A stretch of DNA of 11,051 nt from an uncultured Lachnospiraceae bacterium (GTDB lineage: Bacteria; Bacillota; Clostridia; Lachnospirales; Lachnospiraceae). Under the pieces are notes generated by a model, which did not search any database, was not told where the DNA came from, and worked only from the letters and a program-made list of their open reading frames with translations. Each line of letters starts with the position of its first letter. Positions within the stretch are counted from its first letter, which is position 1. Of the stretch, positions 7,761 to 11,051 are shown in pieces. Made by a program: the position numbers and the translations under genes. The DNA is taken from positions 1 through 11,051 of the forward strand of contig CAMAHO010000059.1 of the NCBI GenBank assembly GCA_945834545.1, in the 5' to 3' direction.

Positions 7761-8767
7761 TCTGTGACATAGCCGACAAACCTGGTTGCGGGAAGCTGGC
7801 ACTGTAATTCCTCCAGACAGGCTTTCGCCTGCGCTTCCGGTACGGCTATTAACAAGCCTCCGCTGGTCTGCGGGTCATACAACAAATCCAACATGGCTCT
7901 GGAGACTGTCTCCTTCACCCTTACCCCTTTCGAGGCATACTCTCTGTTGCGATACGCCCCGGCCGGAAGGAAGCCCATATCGGCCAATTCCAGTGCCTCC
8001 TTATGATATGGGATTTGCTCTGTTTGCAGATGAATTGTCACTCCACTCCCTTGAGCCATCTCATAGCCATGTCCTAGAAGTCCAAATCCGGTGACATCCG
8101 TACAGCTATGAACAGGGTATTTCACCATGATATCTCTGGCGGTCTTATTTAAGGTAGCCATTTGCCGGTAGGCCTTCTGCAGGACTGCATCTTCCACCAA
8201 TCCTGCTTTCGCCGCTGTGGTAAGAACCCCAATCCCTAGGGGCTTTGTCAATAACAGGCAATCTCCCGGTTTTGCACCGCAGTTTTTTAAAACCTTCTTG
8301 GGATGAACAAAGCCGGAAACTGCCAGTCCATAAATGGGCTCTGCCCCGTGAATCGTATGTCCACCGGTTATGATGACACCTGCTTCATAGGCTTTATCAT
8401 ATCCACCCCTCAGGATTTCCTGTACCGTCTCTTTACCCATGGTTTCAGGAATGCACATTATATTGAGTGCCAGCTTAGGCTCTCCACCCATGGCATACAC
8501 GTCACTCAGCGCATTTGCCGCTGCAATCTGCCCATACAGAAAGGGATCATCCACGATAGGGGGAAAGAAATCTGTTGTCTGGACGAGGGCTATTTCCTCC
8601 GTCACCTGATATACACTGGCGTCGTCACTTTTATCATATCCCACCAGAAGCTTCTCATCCTGATGGGTTTGAAAGCCCTCCAGCATTTGTACCAGTGTTC
8701 CTGCGCCAACCTTTGCCCCGCACCCTGCGCAAGCGGCTAATTTCGTTAATTTTACCTCTGTCTCCAT
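7730..8767 (-). CDS. selD: Selenide, water dikinase SelD (selenophosphate synthetase), Cys form
   Basis: SelD makes selenophosphate from selenide and ATP, the activated selenium donor in the cell. The protein has 345 residues from the ATG at 8767. The N-terminal active-site loop reads AACAGCGAKVGAG: C16 and K19 align with catalytic Cys17 and Lys20 of E. coli SelD, and A18 replaces its nonessential Cys19. The catalytic codon is TGC, so this is not a selenocysteine form. The family ATP-binding pattern follows: GYDKSDDASVYQ, TTDFFPPIVDDPFLYGQIAAANALSD is spread over the next block, then TGGHTIHGAEPIYG, TDVTGFGLLGH and DPQTSGGLL. AGGAG lies 11 bases before 8767, a little far; the upstream ATG at 8791 has no ribosome site and adds eight residues not typical of SelD. 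Neighbours point to cofactor selenium rather than selenocysteine synthesis. Confidence 0.95.
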   Translation of the reverse strand: METEVKLTKLAACAGCGAKVGAGTLVQMLEGFQTHQDEKLLVGYDKSDDASVYQVTEEIALVQTTDFFPPIVDDPFLYGQIAAANALSDVYAMGGEPKLALNIMCIPETMGKETVQEILRGGYDKAYEAGVIITGGHTIHGAEPIYGLAVSGFVHPKKVLKNCGAKPGDCLLLTKPLGIGVLTTAAKAGLVEDAVLQKAYRQMATLNKTARDIMVKYPVHSCTDVTGFGLLGHGYEMAQGSGVTIHLQTEQIPYHKEALELADMGFLPAGAYRNREYASKGVRVKETVSRAMLDLLYDPQTSGGLLIAVPEAQAKACLEELQCQLPATRFVGYVTEQEENPLIVE

Positions 8768-8800
8768 AGCATACGAAACTCCTATATCCATTGTTGCAAT

Positions 8801-8886
8801 GCTTCATACTCGTCTCAAGAAATCCATTCGTTCTTGTCACGCTGCTTCATTCTGGTCTCAAGAAATCCATTCGCTCTTGTCACGCT
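8801..8886. repeat. Tandem duplication, 2 x 43 bp
   Basis: Two copies of a 43-bp unit lie directly head to tail, 8801-8843 and 8844-8886, differing at three bases. They fill most of the gap between the DUF3343 gene and selD. The unit length is not a multiple of three. No clear hairpin or ribosome site is present inside it. The only possible reading is a short minus-strand peptide that stops in the second copy, so I treat it as non-coding. Confidence 0.85.
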
Positions 8887-8909
8887 GTCACAAATTCCCA
8901 AAGAGGTTG

Positions 8910-9149
8910 CTATCTATTGTCCCGTATCCTTCGGTAACCTGAGTCCGTTTTCTCCACAATCTGCTCCACTTCCTCGACCAGTATCCCGGTTGGCTCCAAA
9001 AACCTTCCCTCTGTACAGACACAGGTCCCGCAGCTGCTGCTTAGCTCACGAGGAACAGGCATCACCTTGGAAGGGATGCCTGTTTCCTCGCATTTTTTCT
9101 TATATCGTATGGCTCCGAAATGAGCATAAAAGGTCACAATATAGTTCAT
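8910..9149 (-). CDS. DUF3343 family protein, putative selenium/sulfur carrier
   Basis: This small protein has 79 residues and no membrane segment. It matches the DUF3343 pattern: an N-terminal MNYIVTFYAHFGAIRYKKKCEETGI, then MPVPRELSSSCGTCV with Cys at 40, 43 and 45. The SSCGTC motif is the likely functional site and would suit persulfide or perselenide transfer or metal binding. The family often sits beside selD, yedE and TusA-like genes and has been proposed as a selenium/sulfur carrier; no reaction is established. Here it lies between the TusA-like gene and selD, which fits passing selenium on to SelD. The ATG has only a weak upstream purine stretch, and the gaps on both sides are over 130 bp, so it could have its own signals. 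Confidence 0.85.
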   Translation of the reverse strand: MNYIVTFYAHFGAIRYKKKCEETGIPSKVMPVPRELSSSCGTCVCTEGRFLEPTGILVEEVEQIVEKTDSGYRRIRDNR

Positions 9150-9193
9150 AATTTTTCTGTTTCTGCCTTGGTAATTATTCTGAATAAAGAAGC

Positions 9194-9246
9194 ATACTCC
9201 CGTCAGCTTTCGTTCCGCTAGTATTGTACTCGTAGTTTACGGGTAT
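9194..9246 (-). other. Possible structured element in the tusA-DUF3343 gap
   Basis: The 139-bp gap between the TusA-like gene and the DUF3343 gene (9150-9288) has no gene. Inside it, minus-strand bases 9220-9224 (ATACT) plus 9217-9219 (AGC) can pair with 9205-9207 (GCT) and 9194-9198 (AGTAT), leaving a six-base bulge. The same 9194-9203 segment can instead pair with 9239-9246 (ATACCCGT against ACGGGAGTAT), and 9228-9234 can pair with 9238-9244 with one weak position. These mutually exclusive pairings could be a small regulatory RNA structure or a decayed repeat. No U-tract follows, so it is not a standard terminator. Confidence 0.25.
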
Positions 9247-9288
9247 TCTCTTATATTCTCTCGCATTCACACATAATCCACTTGGGGT

Positions 9289-9501
9289 CTACTTACATTT
9301 TCGAAATAATAGAGTATATTCCCCGTTATTCTCAGTCACTTCTACCTGGTATCCTGCATGCTCCCCGTAACGAATTGTGTTCTCTTTGGAAGCATGATTA
9401 TCCACCAGCAAGGTGTATTCTGCCTCTTTGCTGGCCATAGCTTGACGAAGCAGGATAACCGGTTCCGGGCAGGAAAGTCCTCTGGCATCCAAAATTTTCA
9501 T
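9289..9501 (-). CDS. TusA-like sulfurtransferase (SirA/YedF N-terminal domain family)
   Basis: This 70-residue cytosolic protein has the TusA fold signature: MKILDARGLSCPEPVILLRQAM, where C11 in the CPxP motif is the persulfide (or perselenide) carrying Cys. TusA proteins relay sulfur to tRNA thiolation and molybdenum cofactor enzymes. In selenium loci a longer relative, YedF, has this domain plus a DsrE-like domain; this gene has only the first domain. AGGTGA lies six bases before the ATG. It follows yedE by 39 bp, the usual pairing of a YedE/YeeE transporter with a TusA protein, so it probably accepts the imported selenium species. General sulfur relay is the alternative. Confidence 0.9.
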   Translation of the reverse strand: MKILDARGLSCPEPVILLRQAMASKEAEYTLLVDNHASKENTIRYGEHAGYQVEVTENNGEYTLLFRKCK

Positions 9502-9540
9502 CTCTTTTCACCTGCAATCAAATCTCTAAATTGAGTTCGA

Positions 9541-10659
9541 TTAACTCCTTTCTTCCAGGGTTTTGTCTTCTTTAGGAACTTCTCTATGGAAGGTATTTAC
9601 AATTGCAATCACCGTTACCACCACTATGCCAATCACCACAGCAATCTTTCCATTTCCCGTAGGTCCCTCTCCACTGGAGGCAAGGCCGAAATTGTGGCTG
9701 AATGCTGCACCAATCATAAGTCCTAAAACCGTCACCACACTGTCTGTATTTCCTTCACCGGACAAGACTAATTGTCGCAGTGGACAACCTCCTAACAACA
9801 CACAGGCAAAACCTGCCAATAACATCCCCAGGAAGTTCCACAGCCAGTCCGTGTGTGCAATTGCCTGACCTTCAAATGACAATTTAAAAAATACTGCCTC
9901 CGTAGATGCATCCAAAACCAGATTGGTAAGCAATGCACTCACAAGGATTGCCAGGAAGCCCAAGAGCAGTTTTGACTCACGAAAGAGAAGCATATCGCGT
10001 ATGCCGCCAACCATACAGAGTCTGGTTCTCTGAGCCAACGCTCCTACAATCAAACCCGCCAGCAAGCTGACAGCGATAGCCGCGTGTTTTGCTCCCGGTC
10101 CGGCACCCGCTTCGGTAAAGAATATAAAGCCAGGGGCTGCCACCAAAAGAATCAGAAAGGCAACTTGAATCCCGGGGTAGAGACTTCCCTCTAAAACAGG
10201 GAGCTTGTAGGTACGCTTTAAGCTATATCCTCTATTCAGAAAGAACACTCCCACAAGAATACCACAAGCAAAGCCGGCCAAGCCCAGCAACGCATTCAAG
10301 TCCCCACCGGCTATACGAAGAATCATACGGAATGGGCAACCCAAAAACATCAAACAACCTACCATGGCAAAGAAAGCAAGCACAAATCTTGTGATTGGGG
10401 AGCTTCCTCCTTTTGCCTGATATTCCTTTTTCACCAATGCCATCAAAAAGCTTCCTAAAACCAAGCCTATAATTTCCGGTCTGATATACTGTACTGCACC
10501 AGCTCTATGTAAGCCTAATGCTCCGCTGGTATCTCTTAAAAAGCAGGCGATACAAAAGCCCATATTGGTTGGGTTTCCCCAGAATACCAACAAGGAAGCT
10601 AGGATGCCGATTCCTAATCCTGCAAGAATAATCCACAATTTTTCTCTCTTCTGTGTCAT
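9541..10659 (-). CDS. yedE: YedE-family putative selenium transporter (YeeE/YedE membrane protein)
   Basis: This integral membrane protein has 372 residues and roughly nine to ten hydrophobic segments. It belongs to the YeeE/YedE (Sul_transp) family, members of which import thiosulfate or, when next to selenium genes, probably a selenium compound. Conserved Cys motifs lie at membrane boundaries: GFCIACFLRDT near residue 29, LGCPFRM, RLCMVGGIRDM and GGCPLRQLVLSGEGN. In the family such Cys residues line the substrate path. The chain ends in a short charged tail (HREVPKEDKTLEERS). I chose the ATG at 10659 because TGGAG lies six bases upstream; the ATG four codons earlier has a poorer site. It is the first gene of the locus, consistent with a promoter just upstream. 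Selenium as the substrate is inferred from its neighbours. Confidence 0.88.
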   Translation of the reverse strand: MTQKREKLWIILAGLGIGILASLLVFWGNPTNMGFCIACFLRDTSGALGLHRAGAVQYIRPEIIGLVLGSFLMALVKKEYQAKGGSSPITRFVLAFFAMVGCLMFLGCPFRMILRIAGGDLNALLGLAGFACGILVGVFFLNRGYSLKRTYKLPVLEGSLYPGIQVAFLILLVAAPGFIFFTEAGAGPGAKHAAIAVSLLAGLIVGALAQRTRLCMVGGIRDMLLFRESKLLLGFLAILVSALLTNLVLDASTEAVFFKLSFEGQAIAHTDWLWNFLGMLLAGFACVLLGGCPLRQLVLSGEGNTDSVVTVLGLMIGAAFSHNFGLASSGEGPTGNGKIAVVIGIVVVTVIAIVNTFHREVPKEDKTLEERS

Positions 10660-10711
10660 TGTAATCTCCATTCTGGTACCTTTTGGCAGTATAAATAATA
10701 CATCTGGTTAT

Positions 10712-10728
10712 AGCTAATTTATCTAGCT
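10712..10728. promoter_or_regulatory. Short inverted repeat in the yedE leader
   Basis: AGCTA at 10712-10716 is followed after seven bases by its complement TAGCT at 10724-10728. It lies just downstream of the likely transcription start and upstream of yedE, where an operator or small leader hairpin could act. Five-base arms in AT-rich DNA can occur by chance. Confidence 0.2.
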
Positions 10729-10745
10729 GTAGAAATTTCGCTCTT

Positions 10746-10774
10746 ATTGTACCATTTTACTTAGTTTCGGTCTA
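10746..10774 (-). promoter_or_regulatory. Candidate sigma-A promoter of the selenium-molybdenum operon
   Basis: On the minus strand, TAGACC (10774-10769, four of six matches to the -35 consensus) is separated by 17 bp from TACAAT (10751-10746, five of six matches to -10). TGG directly before it forms an extended -10. Transcription would start near 10739 and give a leader of about 80 bases before yedE. No other promoter of this quality was seen between genes, although the gaps around DUF3343 and selD could hold weaker ones. Confidence 0.4.
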
Positions 10775-10807
10775 TACTTACCTTGATTTCTTTTGCTTCT
10801 ATCTTAC

Positions 10808-11051
10808 TATTTTACTCTTGCTACTGATCTGGCTTTGACCTCTCATTTTCTTTTACCCGCCCCCTTTGGCTTTCTCACACATGCTACTGATTTGTCTAAG
10901 TTTCCTTGTTTTCTTTTACTCGCCCTCTTTTGGTTTCTCTTGTCTGCTACTGATTCTGCTAAGTTTTCTTATTTTCTTTTACTTGCTCCCCTAGAGTTTC
11001 TCACGCCTGCTACTGATTCTGCATAATTTCCTTGTTTTCTTTTACTCTCCC
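10808..11051. repeat. 63-bp tandem repeat array (about four copies, runs off the edge)
   Basis: The motif GCTACTGAT recurs at 10820, 10883, 10946 and 11009, exactly 63 bp apart, with a T-rich block (TTTTCTTTTAC) at constant spacing. Copies nearest the window edge are most alike and the one nearest yedE is most degraded. A further weak copy may begin near 10780. Since 63 is 21 codons, both strands stay partly open. The minus strand reads SKRKQGNYAESVAGVRNSRG in the outermost copy and reaches a TAA at 10971-10969; the next copies contain stops at the same codon. It could be a decayed coding repeat at the end of an upstream gene or a non-coding repeat. No gene is recognised in 10672-11051. Confidence 0.85.

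Noticed and set aside
7458..7807. Plus-strand frames with repeated YSTINTFSAWL-like peptides
   Set aside because: They arise from the 32-bp tandem repeat read on the wrong strand and overlap yqeB and selD.
7730..8767. Selenocysteine codon in selD or another gene of the window
   Set aside because: The catalytic codon is TGC, and the recognised genes reach full family length without reading through a TGA.
8655..8840. Minus-strand 61-codon frame starting in the 43-bp repeat and running into selD
   Set aside because: It overlaps the selD N terminus in another frame, begins at GTG with no ribosome site and has no recognisable motif.
7633..8886. Tandem repeats around selD as a CRISPR array
   Set aside because: The units are contiguous with no unique spacers, there are only two to four copies and no cas genes are present.
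9226..9246. Hairpin at 9226-9246 as an intrinsic terminator
   Set aside because: The stem pairs better on the plus strand, where no gene needs it, and no T-tract follows on either strand.
10793..11026. Plus-strand open frame with a 21-residue hydrophobic repeat
   Set aside because: It begins at TTG without a ribosome site, and its pattern is explained by the 63-bp DNA repeat; T-rich DNA gives Phe/Leu-rich translation automatically.

Overview
This window looks like a chromosomal accessory locus of an anaerobic Firmicute (class Clostridia, most like Lachnospiraceae by gene content, moderate GC and GGAG-type ribosome binding sites). That is an inference; there is no rRNA or phylogenetic marker. 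All thirteen recognisable genes lie on the minus strand, so the locus reads from right to left and may be one transcription unit of about 10.6 kb. It starts at a candidate promoter near 10746-10774 and runs off the left edge inside modC.

Region by region in transcription order. (1) 10672-11051: operon leader, candidate promoter, and upstream of it an AT-rich 63-bp tandem repeat. (2) 7730-10659, selenium half: a YedE-type membrane transporter, a 70-residue TusA-like protein, a small DUF3343 protein with a Cys-rich motif, and SelD (selenophosphate synthetase). The gaps here are long for an operon (110-142 bp) and two of them hold tandem repeats. (3) 4575-7619, maturation: YqeB, an XdhC-family protein and a molybdopterin-binding MoeA/MogA-like protein with a C-terminal Cys cluster. 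(4) 2020-4517, pterin synthesis: MoaC, MoaA and a MOSC-MogA fusion. (5) 1-2023: ModA, ModB and the first 140 codons of ModC, the molybdate ABC importer. Genes in (3)-(5) are tightly packed, with three overlaps, two of them ATGA.

Together the genes describe supply and assembly of a selenium-containing molybdenum cofactor. Selenium is imported (YedE), carried (TusA-like, DUF3343) and activated (SelD). Molybdate is imported (ModABC). The pterin is made and processed (MoaA, MoaC, MogA and MoeA-like domains). The product is matured for selenium-dependent molybdenum hydroxylases (YqeB, XdhC). This matches the known association of 'orphan' SelD with YqeB/XdhC-type genes, where selenium serves as a labile cofactor rather than for selenocysteine. 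No hydroxylase, YqeC, MoaD/MoaE, NifS-like desulfurase, SelA or SelB is visible here; they would have to lie elsewhere.

The least explained material is non-coding: three unrelated tandem repeats (63, 43 and 32 bp) and a possible structured element around the selenium genes. The 32-bp repeat copies the 3' end of selD, stop codon included. Gene families are called from motifs read by eye, without database searches.
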